Source: Tepidimonas ignava (GTDB lineage Bacteria > Pseudomonadota > Gammaproteobacteria > Burkholderiales > Burkholderiaceae_C). Taken from it: a stretch of DNA of 64,000 bases. The stretch lies in NCBI RefSeq assembly GCF_004342625.1, contig NZ_SMAH01000004.1, forward strand, positions 1 to 64,000. The letters run 5' to 3'. The notes below the pieces were generated by a model. The model was not told the DNA's origin. It saw only the letters and a program-made list of their open reading frames with translations, and did not search any database. The position numbers were made by a program, and so were the translations under genes. Below are positions 41,295 through 51,178 of this stretch, piece after piece; position 1 is the stretch's first letter; every line of letters starts with the position of its first letter.

Positions 41295-42932
41295 TCACGC
41301 CCCGCGCACATCCCACCCCACGATTTGCCGCTTGCTGCGGCTGAACTCCACGCCGACTTCGATCACACGCTCCACGCCCGGCGCGCCGCGGTGCTTGGCC
41401 GCGTAATCCTTGGCCTGCAACTGCCGCAGCGCCTCGCCCGTACCCTGGTCACCGTCCACGACCTTGAATTCGAACACCCACGCGGTGCCGGCGTGCTTGA
41501 CGGTGAGGTCGCACTGGCCTTCGTTGCTGACGTCTTCGGCGATGATCTCCACCCCGAGGCTGGCCAAGTGGCTGTAGCAGACGCTGGCAAAGTAGCCCTC
41601 GTACTGCGCAATCGGGTTGGCGCGGTACCAGTCGTGTGGGATGGAGGCGAACAGCCGCTCGAAGTGGGCGCGTAAGGCTTGCGCGTCGGCGCTGGCCAGC
41701 ATGCGGCGCAGCAGCAGCGCGGGCTGGGCCACGCGCAGCCCCTCGGGGTGCCAGGCCGCCATCAGGGCGCTGTTGAGCGCGGTGCGCACCTCGTGGTTGG
41801 GCAGCCGCAGCTCATAGGCCGTGTAGTCGGCATCGCGCAGCACCTGCCCGATCGTCAGGTACCCGGTCTGCCACAGCATCGCCTCGGGCTCGATGCCATC
41901 GACGTCAAAGGCCGACAGCAGCGCCTCGCTGGCCCACAACTGCTCCAGCCGCGGCGTGAAAAACCCCCGCTGCTTGAGCCACTGCACCAAAAACGTGGGC
42001 GTGCCGGTCTCAAACCAGTGCGCGCGAAATTCGCGCATGCGCAGCAGCAACAGCACATCAAACGGGTTGTAGACCGCTGTGGGCCCCCAGGCGTAGCCGT
42101 TGTACCAACGGCGCACTTCACCTCGGTCCAGCGGCTGGCCCTCGCTGGCCGCCGCCTCGAACTCGGGCGCAAAGACGGTGTCCAGGTCCTCTTCGGTGTA
42201 GCCGCACAGCGCGCCATAGGCCGGATCCAGGGTCAGGTCGTACAGGTTGTTGAGGCCCGAAAAGATCGACACCTTGGAAAACTTGGATACGCCCGTCAAC
42301 ATCGCAAAGCGCACATCGGCATCGCGCCCTTTGATGACGGAGTAGAGGTTGCGCAAGCCCTCGCGCATCGCGCGGGCCACTTCGGGCGCTTCGAGGTTGT
42401 CAAGGATCGGTTTGTCGTACTCATCGACCAGCACCACCGCTTGCTGGCCGTGGGCTTCGGCGGCGCGGGTGATGAGTTCGTCGAAGCTGCCGGCCACATC
42501 ATCCGGATCGCTCAGCGCCACGCCCAGCCGATGGGCGTTGTCGCGCAGTTGGCGGCGGGTCGAGCGCTCCAGGTCGCTGCGTTGCTCCAGCCGCCCACCG
42601 GCAAAGCTGAGGCGAATGACGGGGTGGCGCCGGCCCCAGTCCCAGTGCTCGGCCAGAAAAAGCCGCGGGCGGTTGGCCACCGCCGGGTCCACCCCCAGCG
42701 CCACGGCGGCTTGGCCGCCCTCGAACAAAGCCCGCTGGCCCGCAAAGGCCTCGGCGATGGTGTCGATCAGCAGCGACTTGCCAAAGCGGCGCGGGCGGGA
42801 CAGGAAGTAGTACTTGCCGCTGTCGGCCAGCCGTGCTACCTGTGGCGTTTTGTCGACGTAGTAGTAGCCCCCATCGCGGATGTCGCGCAGGGTTTGGATG
42901 CCGATGGGGAGTTTGTGGCGGCGTGGACCCAT
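41295..42932 (-). CDS. AAA-ATPase-like / PD-(D/E)XK nuclease-fold protein, copy 2
   Basis: Inverted paralogue of the gene at 12838, also 545 residues. The P-loop in SRPRRFGKSLLIDTI, the Walker B-like VVLVDEYDKPILD and the nuclease motif GQCDLTVK with VFEFKVV are all intact. Long stretches match copy 1 almost exactly (about 40-105, 155-340 and the last 85 residues), while about 110-150 and 390-455 differ strongly. This mosaic points to gene conversion or selection for variable segments. The upstream TACCAT hexamer is also kept, six bases before the ATG at 42930-42932. Function unknown. It occupies the position next to accD where folC is usual. Confidence 0.88.
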   Translation of the reverse strand: MGPRRHKLPIGIQTLRDIRDGGYYYVDKTPQVARLADSGKYYFLSRPRRFGKSLLIDTIAEAFAGQRALFEGGQAAVALGVDPAVANRPRLFLAEHWDWGRRHPVIRLSFAGGRLEQRSDLERSTRRQLRDNAHRLGVALSDPDDVAGSFDELITRAAEAHGQQAVVLVDEYDKPILDNLEAPEVARAMREGLRNLYSVIKGRDADVRFAMLTGVSKFSKVSIFSGLNNLYDLTLDPAYGALCGYTEEDLDTVFAPEFEAAASEGQPLDRGEVRRWYNGYAWGPTAVYNPFDVLLLLRMREFRAHWFETGTPTFLVQWLKQRGFFTPRLEQLWASEALLSAFDVDGIEPEAMLWQTGYLTIGQVLRDADYTAYELRLPNHEVRTALNSALMAAWHPEGLRVAQPALLLRRMLASADAQALRAHFERLFASIPHDWYRANPIAQYEGYFASVCYSHLASLGVEIIAEDVSNEGQCDLTVKHAGTAWVFEFKVVDGDQGTGEALRQLQAKDYAAKHRGAPGVERVIEVGVEFSRSKRQIVGWDVRGA

Positions 42933-43056
42933 GCAGCGATGGTAGCGCATGGACTTCAAACGGCGCAGCCACCACGGTGTGGCGCACGTGCACAGGCTTT
43001 CGGGCTGGCTGCAGGTCGCCGCCCCACGGCCCCGGCGGTTGGTCACACCGACCGCA

Positions 43057-44136
43057 TCAGGGCAAAAGCTCCAGCGCGTGCTGGTAGCGCGCGTCGGTCA
43101 TCAGGGCGTCCCAAGGCATGGCGGCGGCGCTGGGCAACAGGGCACGGCGGCGCGCTTCGGCGGCGTCGTCCGGCGTCCAGTGCCCTTCGTAGTAGGCGCG
43201 CGCCAGGCCTTCGATGAGCTCGTCGATCGCCGCGCCGCCATCGACCAGGCTCTGGTTGCACAGCAACACCATGTCGCAGCCGGCCCGCAGGGCCACCAAG
43301 GCCGCTTCCGTGTAGCTGAGGGTGCGGCCGTCCAGCACGCGCGCGCCGGCCATGCTGAGGTCGTCGCTGAACACGGCGCCGGTGAACCCCAGGCGCTGGC
43401 GCAACACGTCGCGCAGCCACACCGCCGAAAACCCGGCCGGGCGCGCGTCCACCTGGGGGTACAGCACGTGCGCGGGCATCACCGCAGCCAGGCTCGCGCT
43501 CAGCCAGCCGTACGGCGCGGCGTCGTCGGCCAGGATCGCGTCCAGGGGTCGGTCGTCAACCGGCAAGTCCACGTGCGAATCCGCTTCGGCCCAGCCGTGC
43601 CCCGGAAAATGCTTGCCGCAGTGCGCCATGCCGGCTTGGCGCATGCCGTGCATCAGGCTTTGCGCCAACAGCGTCACCACGCGCGCGTCGGCATCGAAGG
43701 CACGGTCGCCGATGACCTCGCTGCGGCCGTGGTCGAGGTCGAGCACCGGTGCGAAGCTCAGGTCCACGCCGCACGCGCGCAGCTCGGCCGCCAGCACGTA
43801 GCCGGCCGCGCTGGCGGCGTTGCAGGCCGCCAGCGCCGCGTCGCCAGGACGCACCTCGGGCGCCTGGCGCCACAGGCGGCCCAGCTCGCGCATCGCCGGC
43901 AGGTGGGTCATGCCGTCGAAGCGGAAGCGCTGCACCCGGCCGCCCTCGTGGTCCACAGCGATCAGCAGGTCGCGCCGCACGCGCTTGATCTGCGCGCACA
44001 GGCGCGTCAGCTGCGTCCGGTTGCTGGCGTTGCGGCTGAACAGAATGACGCCCCCCACCAGCGGGTGGGCCAAGCGTGCGCGGTCGGCTTCGGTCAGTCG
44101 GGTGCCGGCGATGTCGATGATGAGGGGGGCGTGCAT
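43057..44136 (-). CDS. nagZ: Beta-N-acetylhexosaminidase (glycoside hydrolase family 3)
   Basis: Cytoplasmic enzyme that removes GlcNAc from recycled muropeptides. The 359-residue protein has [10 protein letters not shown] (about 27-36), [10 protein letters not shown] (about 61-70), the KHFPGHG family motif (about 170-176) with the catalytic His, and the nucleophile Asp in [10 protein letters not shown] (about 253-262). Start at 44136 gives [11 protein letters not shown]; an ATG at 44166 would add 10 residues and deepen the overlap with the upstream acpS, which is already 43 bp. Confidence 0.95.
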   Translation of the reverse strand: MHAPLIIDIAGTRLTEADRARLAHPLVGGVILFSRNASNRTQLTRLCAQIKRVRRDLLIAVDHEGGRVQRFRFDGMTHLPAMRELGRLWRQAPEVRPGDAALAACNAASAAGYVLAAELRACGVDLSFAPVLDLDHGRSEVIGDRAFDADARVVTLLAQSLMHGMRQAGMAHCGKHFPGHGWAEADSHVDLPVDDRPLDAILADDAAPYGWLSASLAAVMPAHVLYPQVDARPAGFSAVWLRDVLRQRLGFTGAVFSDDLSMAGARVLDGRTLSYTEAALVALRAGCDMVLLCNQSLVDGGAAIDELIEGLARAYYEGHWTPDDAAEARRRALLPSAAAMPWDALMTDARYQHALELLP

Positions 44137-44624
44137 GGTGGCTGCGGGGGTGGTTGCGTGGGACAAGGGGCGTGGGAGGACGGCCAGTCAACGCGCGCTC
44201 GGTGCACGGCAAGCTCACCGCTAGGCGGGGCTGCGGCGGTTTCGACGACCACGAAGGCCAGCGCCAGGTCACCCTCGTCGCTGAGGCTGACGTGGGCGCG
44301 CCAGCCACGCGCGTCGAACCAGGCGCGCAACGCGCCGTCCAGGTGCACCGTGGGCTGGCCGCTGGGCGCGTTGACGATTTGGCACGCGCGCCACGTCATC
44401 GGGGCACGCAGGCCCAAGCCGACGGCCTTGGCAAAGGCTTCCTTGGCGGCAAAGCGCGTGGCCAAATAGCGCAGTCCGCGCTCAGGCCAACGCTGGCTGC
44501 GCCGCTGCCACACGGGCAGCTCCTGCGCCCCCAGGATGCGCTGGGCGAACCGTGGCCCGTGGCGTTGCAGCGCGGCGGCGATGCGCCGCACGTCGCACGC
44601 GTCGGTGCCGATGCCCACGATCAT
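44094..44624 (-). CDS. acpS: Holo-[acyl-carrier-protein] synthase, C-terminally extended
   Basis: Transfers phosphopantetheine from CoA to acyl carrier protein. The N-terminal catalytic core has [14 protein letters not shown] (magnesium-binding Asp at 8) and [11 protein letters not shown] (catalytic Glu, about 57-67). The core ends near ALAFVVVET (about 130), but the frame continues about 45 residues with Pro/Ser/Ala-rich sequence and overlaps nagZ by at least 43 bp. The core is shorter (about 126 residues) in most bacteria, so the tail is probably an extension without function. Its start overlaps pdxJ by 4 bp. Confidence 0.93.
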   Translation of the reverse strand: MIVGIGTDACDVRRIAAALQRHGPRFAQRILGAQELPVWQRRSQRWPERGLRYLATRFAAKEAFAKAVGLGLRAPMTWRACQIVNAPSGQPTVHLDGALRAWFDARGWRAHVSLSDEGDLALAFVVVETAAAPPSGELAVHRARVDWPSSHAPCPTQPPPQPPCTPPSSSTSPAPD

Positions 44625-45421
44625 GCGCCGGCCTCGCCCGCCGCGGCGTCGGCCGCCGCGATGCACGCCAGGTACGCCTGCACGGTGGCCGCGTAGCCCA
44701 GCTCCAGCGCGTCGGCGATCAGCGCGTGCCCGATCGACACCTCGGCCACGCCGGGCACCGCACGCAAAAAGTCGGTCAGGTTGTCGCGGTTGAGGTCGTG
44801 CCCGGCGTTGACCTGCAACCCTGCGGCCTGCGCCGCCTGCGCCGCCGCGCGGTAGCGTGGCAACAGCCGCGCGCGCGCCGCCGGGTCGGCCCAGGCGGCG
44901 GCGTAAGGTTCGGTGTACAGCTCAACGCGGTCGGCCCCCACGGCGGCCGCGGCGTCCATCGCCTGGGGGTCGGGGTCCATGAACAGGCTCACCCTCGCGC
45001 CCAGCGCGCGGGCTTGTGCGACGACCGGACGCAGCCGCTCGGCATCGTCGGGGAAGCGCCAGCCGTGGTCGCTGGTGAATTGCCCCACGTCGTCGGGCAC
45101 AAAGGTCAGTTGATGCAACGGCAAGCCGCGCGCCACCACCTCGCGCGCCACGTCCAGCAGGTTGTGGAAGGGGTTGCCTTCGATGTTGTACTCGCGCCCG
45201 GGCCAGGCCTGCACCACGGCGGCGATGTCGAACACGTCGTGCCAGCGGATGTGGCGCTCGTCGGGGCGCGGATGCACGGTGATGCCATGCGCCCCGGCCT
45301 GCAGGCACAGCGTGGCCGCGCGCGTCACGCTCGGGATGCCGATGTGGCGGCTGTTGCGCAGCAGCGCCACCTTGTTGACGTTGACGGACAACGCGGTGCG
45401 TGGAGGGTGGACGGGGGTCAT
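44621..45421 (-). CDS. pdxJ: Pyridoxine 5'-phosphate synthase
   Basis: Forms the ring of vitamin B6 from deoxyxylulose 5-phosphate and amino-acetone phosphate. The 266-residue TIM barrel has [14 protein letters not shown] (about 12-25), [13 protein letters not shown] (about 47-59), NIEGNPF (about 78-84) and [12 protein letters not shown] (about 201-212). Start at 45419-45421 overlaps the recO stop by 4 bp; a longer frame to 45475 is not needed. Part of the recO-pdxJ-acpS coupling. Confidence 0.97.
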   Translation of the reverse strand: MTPVHPPRTALSVNVNKVALLRNSRHIGIPSVTRAATLCLQAGAHGITVHPRPDERHIRWHDVFDIAAVVQAWPGREYNIEGNPFHNLLDVAREVVARGLPLHQLTFVPDDVGQFTSDHGWRFPDDAERLRPVVAQARALGARVSLFMDPDPQAMDAAAAVGADRVELYTEPYAAAWADPAARARLLPRYRAAAQAAQAAGLQVNAGHDLNRDNLTDFLRAVPGVAEVSIGHALIADALELGYAATVQAYLACIAAADAAAGEAGA

Positions 45422-46200
45422 GACACGGTGTCGGAGGTGGTGGGGGTGGGCAACAGGCGCTGCACCTCGCGCCACAGGGCGCGGCTGCGCAACGTGCGCA
45501 CGCCGCTATGGTAGTGCAGCAGCGGCAGCAACGCCTGGCGCAGCGCGGGCGCCGCCAGCACCGCGTAGGCGCTGGCGTGCAGCGCCGCCCAAGGCTCGGG
45601 GGTCTGCAACGCCGCGGCCAACCGCAACCATTGCTCGCCGGGCAGCCCACGCTCGGCCTCGCAAGGCAGCAGGCCGTGCTCGGGCACCAGGCGGTAGTGT
45701 TGGGTGGGGTACAGCGGTTGCAGCGCCGCCGCGGTGTGGGCCAGGTCCGGCAGCCAACCCTGCGCGCGCAACAGCAGCAGCTCGAACGCGCGCAGCAACG
45801 GTGCTGCGGGCTGCCCCTGCCCCAAGCCCAACACCGCCGCGGCGTAGGCGTCGAACAAGCCCGGGTGCGGTTCGCCCCGCGGCAGCAGGCGCAACAGCAG
45901 TTCGTTGAGGTGGTAGCCGGCCAGCAGCGCGTCACCGCGCGGCAACACGTGCCCGCCGGCCCACACCGCGGCGCGCAGCGTGCGCACCTCGTCGGCGCCG
46001 CTCCAATCGAGCCGCAGCGGTTGCAGCGGCAGCAGCACCGCGCGCAGCGGCGAGGTGGCGCGCTTGGCCCCTTTGGCCACCAACACCACGCGGCCGTGGT
46101 GGCGCGCCCACACGTCCAGGATCAGGCTGGACTCGCTCCAATCGTACTGGTGCACGACGTAGGCCGGTTCGTCGTGCACCCGGGGGCTGCGCCGGACCAC
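45418..46200 (-). CDS. recO: DNA repair protein RecO
   Basis: Helps RecR load RecA on SSB-coated DNA in the RecF pathway. The 260-residue protein has an N-terminal OB-fold (YVVHQYDWSESSLILDVWAR, then HGRVVLVAKGAKR) and a helical C-terminal domain. The zinc-binding Cys residues of some RecO proteins are mostly absent. The start is a GTG at 46198-46200, three bases after the era stop. Confidence 0.92.
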   Translation of the reverse strand: MVRRSPRVHDEPAYVVHQYDWSESSLILDVWARHHGRVVLVAKGAKRATSPLRAVLLPLQPLRLDWSGADEVRTLRAAVWAGGHVLPRGDALLAGYHLNELLLRLLPRGEPHPGLFDAYAAAVLGLGQGQPAAPLLRAFELLLLRAQGWLPDLAHTAAALQPLYPTQHYRLVPEHGLLPCEAERGLPGEQWLRLAAALQTPEPWAALHASAYAVLAAPALRQALLPLLHYHSGVRTLRSRALWREVQRLLPTPTTSDTVS

Positions 46201-46203
46201 GCC

Positions 46204-47115
46204 TCACTCGTAACCGTACGCGCGCAACTTGGCCTCGTCATCCGACCAGCCCGAGCGCACCTTGACCCACAGCTCCAGGTAGACCTTGCCGCCCCACAGC
46301 CGCTCCAGCTCCTGGCGCGCTTCGGTGCCGATGCGCTTGAGGCGCGCGCCGCCCTCGCCGATGACCATCGCCTTGTGGCTGTCGCGCTCGACGATGATGG
46401 TGGCGGCGATGCGGCGCAGGTCGCCCTCGTGCTCGAAGCGGTCGACGACGACGGTGGCGCTGTAGGGCAGCTCGTCGCCGGTGAGGCGAAAGAGCTTTTC
46501 GCGCACCAGCTCGCCGGCCAAAAAGCGCTCGCTGCGGTCGGTCAGGTCGTCGGCTTCGTACAGCCACGGCTGCTCGGGCAAGTAGCGCTCGCACAACGCC
46601 AGCAGGCGCTGCACATCGCGCGGGCTGCGCGCCGACATGGGAAAAAACTCAGCGAAGGGGTGGCGCTCTTGCATGCTGCGCAGCCACGGCGCCAGCTCGG
46701 CACGGCGGTGCACGCGGTCGAGCTTGTTGGCCACCAGGATCGCCGGCACCTTAGGCGGCAACAGCGCCAGCACCTTGGCGTCGGCCAGGTCGAAGCGCCC
46801 CGCCTCGACGACGAACAGCACCACATCGACGTCGCCCAGCGTGGCCACCACGGTGCGGTTGAGCGCACGGTTGAGCGCGTTGTCGTGCCGGGTCTGAAAG
46901 CCAGGCGTGTCGACGAAGATGAACTGCGTGGCCCCCTCGGTGCGGATGCCGGTGATGCGGTGGCGCGTGGTTTGCGCCTTGCGCGACGTGATGCTGACCT
47001 TGGCCCCCACCAACGCGTTGAGCAGCGTGGATTTGCCAACGTTGGGCTTGCCGACGATGGCGATGTAGCCACAACGGGTGGGCGTGGGCTCGGGGGGCTG
47101 GGAAGCGTCGTCCAT
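46204..47115 (-). CDS. era: GTPase Era
   Basis: GTPase that binds the 3' end of 16S rRNA during 30S maturation. The 303-residue protein has the G1 loop [11 protein letters not shown] (about 21-31), G3 DTPG (about 69-72), G4 NKLD (about 132-135), and a C-terminal KH domain with [13 protein letters not shown] (about 258-270). It lies just downstream of rnc, as in many bacteria, with recO following. Confidence 0.97.
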   Translation of the reverse strand: MDDASQPPEPTPTRCGYIAIVGKPNVGKSTLLNALVGAKVSITSRKAQTTRHRITGIRTEGATQFIFVDTPGFQTRHDNALNRALNRTVVATLGDVDVVLFVVEAGRFDLADAKVLALLPPKVPAILVANKLDRVHRRAELAPWLRSMQERHPFAEFFPMSARSPRDVQRLLALCERYLPEQPWLYEADDLTDRSERFLAGELVREKLFRLTGDELPYSATVVVDRFEHEGDLRRIAATIIVERDSHKAMVIGEGGARLKRIGTEARQELERLWGGKVYLELWVKVRSGWSDDEAKLRAYGYE

Positions 47116-47131
47116 GGTGGTTGAAACCCTG

Positions 47132-47845
47132 TCAAGCACAAGCGCGCGCGGGGGGCGCGTCGGGGCCGCCTTGCAAACGCTGCAGCATCGCAGCGGCAGC
47201 TTGCTGTTCGGCGGCGCGGCGTGAAGGCCCGTGGCCGTGCGTCGGCCCGCGCTGGCCCTGCACGTGGCACGCCACCTCGAAGGTCTGCGCGTGGGCCTGG
47301 CCATGCACCGCCACCACCTCGTAGCGCGGCAGCGGCAGACGGCGCCCCTGCAGCCACTCCTGCAGCGCGGTCTTGGGGTCTTTGTCGGCGCCCGCCGGCG
47401 CCACGTCCACCTCGGCGTACCAACGCATGGCCACGGCGCGCGCGGCCTCGAAGCCGGCGTCGAGGTAAACGGCGCCCAACAGGGCCTCGACGACGTCGGC
47501 CAAAATAGAGGGGCGCTCGTGGCCGCCGCTGCGCCGCTCGCCCTCGCCGACGCGCACCAGCGGCGGCAGCTGCAACTGCAGCGCGATGCGGTGCAGCGCA
47601 TCCTGCCGCACCAACGCCGCGCGGGCGCGCGACAGGTCGCCCTCGCGCCCTTCGGGCAGGCGTTGCACCAGCAGCGTGGCCACCACCAGCCCCAGCACGG
47701 CGTCGCCCAGGAACTCCAGCCGCTCGTAGTGCTCGCCGCCGTGGCTGCGGTGCGTCAGCGCCTGGCGCAGCAGCGCCGGGTTGCGGAATGTGTGCCCCAG
47801 ACGGGCCTGCAAACCCGCCAGCGGGGCGGCTTGGGCGTCATGCAT
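47132..47845 (-). CDS. rnc: Ribonuclease III
   Basis: Double-strand-specific endonuclease for rRNA and mRNA processing. The 237-residue protein has the catalytic signature [16 protein letters not shown] (about 39-54) with the acidic metal ligands, and a C-terminal double-stranded RNA-binding domain beginning [13 protein letters not shown] (about 156-168) and ending [13 protein letters not shown]. It lies between the DUF4845 gene (3 bp gap) and era. Confidence 0.97.
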   Translation of the reverse strand: MHDAQAAPLAGLQARLGHTFRNPALLRQALTHRSHGGEHYERLEFLGDAVLGLVVATLLVQRLPEGREGDLSRARAALVRQDALHRIALQLQLPPLVRVGEGERRSGGHERPSILADVVEALLGAVYLDAGFEAARAVAMRWYAEVDVAPAGADKDPKTALQEWLQGRRLPLPRYEVVAVHGQAHAQTFEVACHVQGQRGPTHGHGPSRRAAEQQAAAAMLQRLQGGPDAPPARACA

Positions 47846-47848
47846 CGT

Positions 47849-48193
47849 TCACTGGCTGCGGCCGCGGTACTTCAGCACCAGGTACGCCGGGCCGAACAGG
47901 TGGACTTCCTTGTCGTAGGCGAACTCGACGACGATCTTGTCGCCATCCTTGCTGATATCGAGGTCTTTGCCGCTGATGGCCTCGAAATAGTCGGCGGTCT
48001 TGGCGCGCTCGAAGGCGTTGCGAATCTCGGTGACGGTGGTGCCGCTTTGCGCCGCGCGGTTGACCGCTTTTTGGATCGCCCAGTATTCGGTCACGGTGGG
48101 CACCACCTTGGCCGCCAGCACGGCCACCATCGCCAAGACAATGCCCACGAACACCATGCCGATGACCGACACGCCACGCTGTTGCCGCTTCAT
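47849..48193 (-). CDS. DUF4845 family membrane protein
   Basis: A 114-residue protein with a short basic start (MKRQQRG), one transmembrane helix (about 8-30, GVSVIGMVFVGIVLAMVAVLAA) and a small extracytoplasmic domain of about 80 residues. This family is typically found between lepB and rnc, as here; its role is unknown. The start resembles a type IV pilin-like N-terminus without a clear prepilin cleavage site. The ATG at 48191-48193 is used rather than the longer frame. Confidence 0.9.
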   Translation of the reverse strand: MKRQQRGVSVIGMVFVGIVLAMVAVLAAKVVPTVTEYWAIQKAVNRAAQSGTTVTEIRNAFERAKTADYFEAISGKDLDISKDGDKIVVEFAYDKEVHLFGPAYLVLKYRGRSQ

Positions 48194-48285
48194 GGTTACC
48201 CCCAGCGGACGACCGCTCGCCGCAGCCCCGGCAAGCTCGGCGCCCTCGCGCGCCATGATAGCGCCATTCGCCGCGTGCGGGCCGT

Positions 48286-49266
48286 TCATTCGAAACGCCC
48301 GATGCGGCCGAGGTCGCCGAAATTCATCCACACCAAAAACGCTTGGCCTACGATGTGGTCTTCGGGCACGAAACCCCAAAAGCGGGAATCGAGCGAGTTG
48401 TCGCGGTTGTCGCCCATGACGAAGTAGTGCCCCGGCGGCACCCGGCACACGACGCCCTCGACGCTGTAGCGGCACTGGTCGCGGTGGGGAAAGTCACCCA
48501 CCGCCGGCACGAACGGCGGCTGTTCATCGTCCACCAGCGTGTGCACGCGCTTGCCACCCAGCACCTCGATGAACTGCTTGCGGTAGCGCATCGCGTCGGC
48601 GTCGTAGTAGTCCGGGGCGGGCTCGCGCGGCACCGGCTGGCCGTTGATCGTCAGCTGTTTGTTCAGGTAGGCCACCTCGTCACCGGGCACGCCGACGACG
48701 CGCTTGATGTAGTCCAGGCTGGGCTTGGGCGGAAAACGAAAGACGATCACGTCACCACGTTGGGGGGTGTGGTTGTCGATGACCTTGGTGTTGACCACCG
48801 GCAGCCGCACGCCGTAGTGGTACTTGTTGACCAGGATCAGGTCGCCCACCTGCAACGTGGGGATCATCGAGCCGGATGGGATCTTGAACGGCTCGAACAA
48901 AAACGAGCGCAGCACAAACACGGCCAGAATGACCGGAAACAGCCCGGCGGTCCAGTCCAGCCACCAGGGTTGCTGCAGCAGGCGCTGGCGCAGCGCCGCT
49001 TCGTCCACCGGCTCCGGCGCCACACCGGCGCGCGCGGCGTCGGCGACGCGCTGGCGCGCCTGGGCGCACGCGGCGTCGGCCGCGGCGCGGCGCCGCGGCA
49101 GAAAAACGAGCTTTTCCGCCACCCAGTACACGCCGGTGATGAGCACCGCCGCCAGCAGCAGCACGGCGAAGTTGCCCTCCACCACCCCCAGCGCCCAGGC
49201 CGCGCCGTAACCGGCAAAGGCGGCCAGCACCACGCCGGTGAGCGTGGCCATGGTTTGATCGTTCAT
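48286..49266 (-). CDS. lepB: Signal peptidase I
   Basis: Membrane protease that removes signal peptides from exported proteins. The 326-residue protein has two N-terminal membrane segments, the catalytic Ser in [13 protein letters not shown] (about 130-142), the catalytic Lys in [14 protein letters not shown] (about 184-197) and the C-terminal [17 protein letters not shown] motif (about 294-310). Its start overlaps the end of lepA by 4 bp, so the two are translationally coupled. Confidence 0.98.
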   Translation of the reverse strand: MNDQTMATLTGVVLAAFAGYGAAWALGVVEGNFAVLLLAAVLITGVYWVAEKLVFLPRRRAAADAACAQARQRVADAARAGVAPEPVDEAALRQRLLQQPWWLDWTAGLFPVILAVFVLRSFLFEPFKIPSGSMIPTLQVGDLILVNKYHYGVRLPVVNTKVIDNHTPQRGDVIVFRFPPKPSLDYIKRVVGVPGDEVAYLNKQLTINGQPVPREPAPDYYDADAMRYRKQFIEVLGGKRVHTLVDDEQPPFVPAVGDFPHRDQCRYSVEGVVCRVPPGHYFVMGDNRDNSLDSRFWGFVPEDHIVGQAFLVWMNFGDLGRIGRFE

Positions 49267-51077
49267 GATTCGTCCACTTGCAAGATGGCCAAAAACGCCT
49301 CTTGCGGCACCTCGACGGTGCCGATTTGCTTCATGCGCTTCTTGCCGGCCTTTTGTTTTTCGAGCAGCTTGCGCTTGCGCGTGATGTCACCCCCGTAGCA
49401 TTTGGCCAGCACGTTTTTGCGCAACGCCTTGACGGTTTCACGCGCGATGATCTGCGCGCCGATGGCGGCCTGGATGGCCACGTCGAACTGCTGGCGGCTG
49501 ATGATTTCGCGCATCTTTTGCACCACCGCCCGGGCACGGTGCTGCGCCTGGCTGCGGTGCACGATGATGGACAGCGCGTCGACCTTGTCGCCGTTGAGCA
49601 AGATGTCCACCTTGACCACGTCCGACGGGCGGTACTCCTTGAACTCGTAGTCCATCGACGCGTAGCCGCGGCTGACGGACTTGAGCTTGTCGAAGAAGTC
49701 CAGCACGATTTCGGCCAGCGGCAGGTCGTACGTCAGCAGCACCTGCTTGCCGTGGTAGGCCATGTTGAGCTGCACGCCGCGCTTTTGGTTGCACAGCGTC
49801 ATCACCGGGCCGACGTAGTCCTGCGGCACGTAGATGTGCACGGTGACGATGGGCTCGCGGATTTCCTGGATGCGGCCCGGCTCCGGCATCTTGGACGGGT
49901 TTTCGACCTCGATGACCTCGCCGTCGCCCTTGACCACCTGGTACACCACGCTGGGCGCGGTGGTGATGAGGTCCTGGTCGAATTCGCGCTCCAGCCGCTC
50001 CTGCACGATTTCCATGTGCAGCAAGCCCAAAAAGCCGCAGCGGAACCCAAACCCCAGCGCTTGCGACACCTCAGGCTCGAAGTGCAGCGAGGCGTCGTTG
50101 AGCTTGAGCTTTTCCAGCGCGTCGCGCAGCGCGTCGTACTCGCTGGCTTCGGTCGGGTACAGGCCCGCAAACACCATCGGCTGCACCTGCTTGAAGCCGG
50201 GCAGCGGCTCGGCCGCGGGGGTGAGGTTGGCGCCGCTGGCGGTTTTGAACGAGGTGACCGTGTCGCCCACGCGGGCGGCCTGCAGCTCCTTGATGCCGGC
50301 GATGACGTAGCCCACTTCGCCCGCGTGCAGCGCTTCGCGCGGCTGGTTGGCCGGGGTGAAAACCCCCAGCTTTTCCACCTGGTAGGCGGCGCCCGTGGCC
50401 ATCAGCCGGATGCGGTCACCGCGGTTGAGGTGCCCGTCGACCACGCGCACCAGCATCACCACGCCGACGTAGTTGTCGAACCACGAATCGATGATCATCG
50501 CGCGCAGCGGGCCGTCGGGGTTGCCACGCGGCGGCGGCACCTTGGCCACGATGGCCTCCAGGATGTCATCGATGCCCAGCCCGGTTTTGGCCGAGCACGG
50601 AATCGCCTCCGAAGCGTCCAGGCCGATGACGTCTTCGATCTCCTGTTTGGCGCGCTCGGGGTCGGCCTGCGGCAGGTCCATCTTGTTGAGCACCGGCAAC
50701 ACCTCCACCCCCAGGTCCAGCGCGGTGTAGCAGTTGGCCACCGTCTGCGCCTCCACCCCCTGGCTGGCGTCCACCACCAGCAGCGCGCCTTCGCACGCCG
50801 ACAGCGAGCGGCTGACCTCGTAGGAAAAGTCCACGTGGCCGGGCGTGTCGATCAGGTTCAGGTTGTAGGTCTGGCCATCGCGCGCGGTGTACTGCAACGC
50901 GGCGGTCTGCGCCTTGATGGTGATGCCGCGCTCCTTTTCCAGCTCCATCGAGTCGAGCACCTGCTCGGTCATCTCGCGCTCGCTCAGGCCGCCGCAGCGC
51001 GCGATGAGGCGGTCGGCCAGCGTGCTTTTGCCGTGGTCGATGTGCGCGATGATGGAAAAGTTGCGGATGTGCTTCAT
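49263..51077 (-). CDS. lepA: Elongation factor 4 (LepA)
   Basis: Ribosome-associated translation GTPase that acts in initiation and on stalled ribosomes. The 604-residue protein begins [20 protein letters not shown] (G1 loop at about 13-20), has DTPGHVDF (about 79-86), NKMDLP (about 133-138) and the LepA-specific C-terminal domain with [16 protein letters not shown] (about 564-579). No Shine-Dalgarno sequence precedes the standard ATG; the upstream sequence is a terminator hairpin with its T-tract four bases from the ATG. Confidence 0.98.
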   Translation of the reverse strand: MKHIRNFSIIAHIDHGKSTLADRLIARCGGLSEREMTEQVLDSMELEKERGITIKAQTAALQYTARDGQTYNLNLIDTPGHVDFSYEVSRSLSACEGALLVVDASQGVEAQTVANCYTALDLGVEVLPVLNKMDLPQADPERAKQEIEDVIGLDASEAIPCSAKTGLGIDDILEAIVAKVPPPRGNPDGPLRAMIIDSWFDNYVGVVMLVRVVDGHLNRGDRIRLMATGAAYQVEKLGVFTPANQPREALHAGEVGYVIAGIKELQAARVGDTVTSFKTASGANLTPAAEPLPGFKQVQPMVFAGLYPTEASEYDALRDALEKLKLNDASLHFEPEVSQALGFGFRCGFLGLLHMEIVQERLEREFDQDLITTAPSVVYQVVKGDGEVIEVENPSKMPEPGRIQEIREPIVTVHIYVPQDYVGPVMTLCNQKRGVQLNMAYHGKQVLLTYDLPLAEIVLDFFDKLKSVSRGYASMDYEFKEYRPSDVVKVDILLNGDKVDALSIIVHRSQAQHRARAVVQKMREIISRQQFDVAIQAAIGAQIIARETVKALRKNVLAKCYGGDITRKRKLLEKQKAGKKRMKQIGTVEVPQEAFLAILQVDES

Positions 51078-51080
51078 GAC

Positions 51081-51113
51081 AAAAAGGAAGGCGCGCCACC
51101 GGGGTGCGCGCCT
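51081..51113 (-). terminator. Terminator hairpin between mucD and lepA
   Basis: On the minus strand AGGCGCGC/GCGCGCCT-type arms (51089-51113, one bulged base) close over CCCCGG and are followed by a T-run (51081-51085). This fits an intrinsic terminator for the rpoE-rseA-rseB-mucD transcript. It is unusual that the T-run ends only three bases before the lepA ATG, so it may also influence lepA translation. Confidence 0.7.
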
Positions 51114-51178
51114 GCATGGCGATCAACCCGCCATTGTAGGCGCAGCGCCACACCGGCCAGCGCCCGGGCGCCGTCGGC

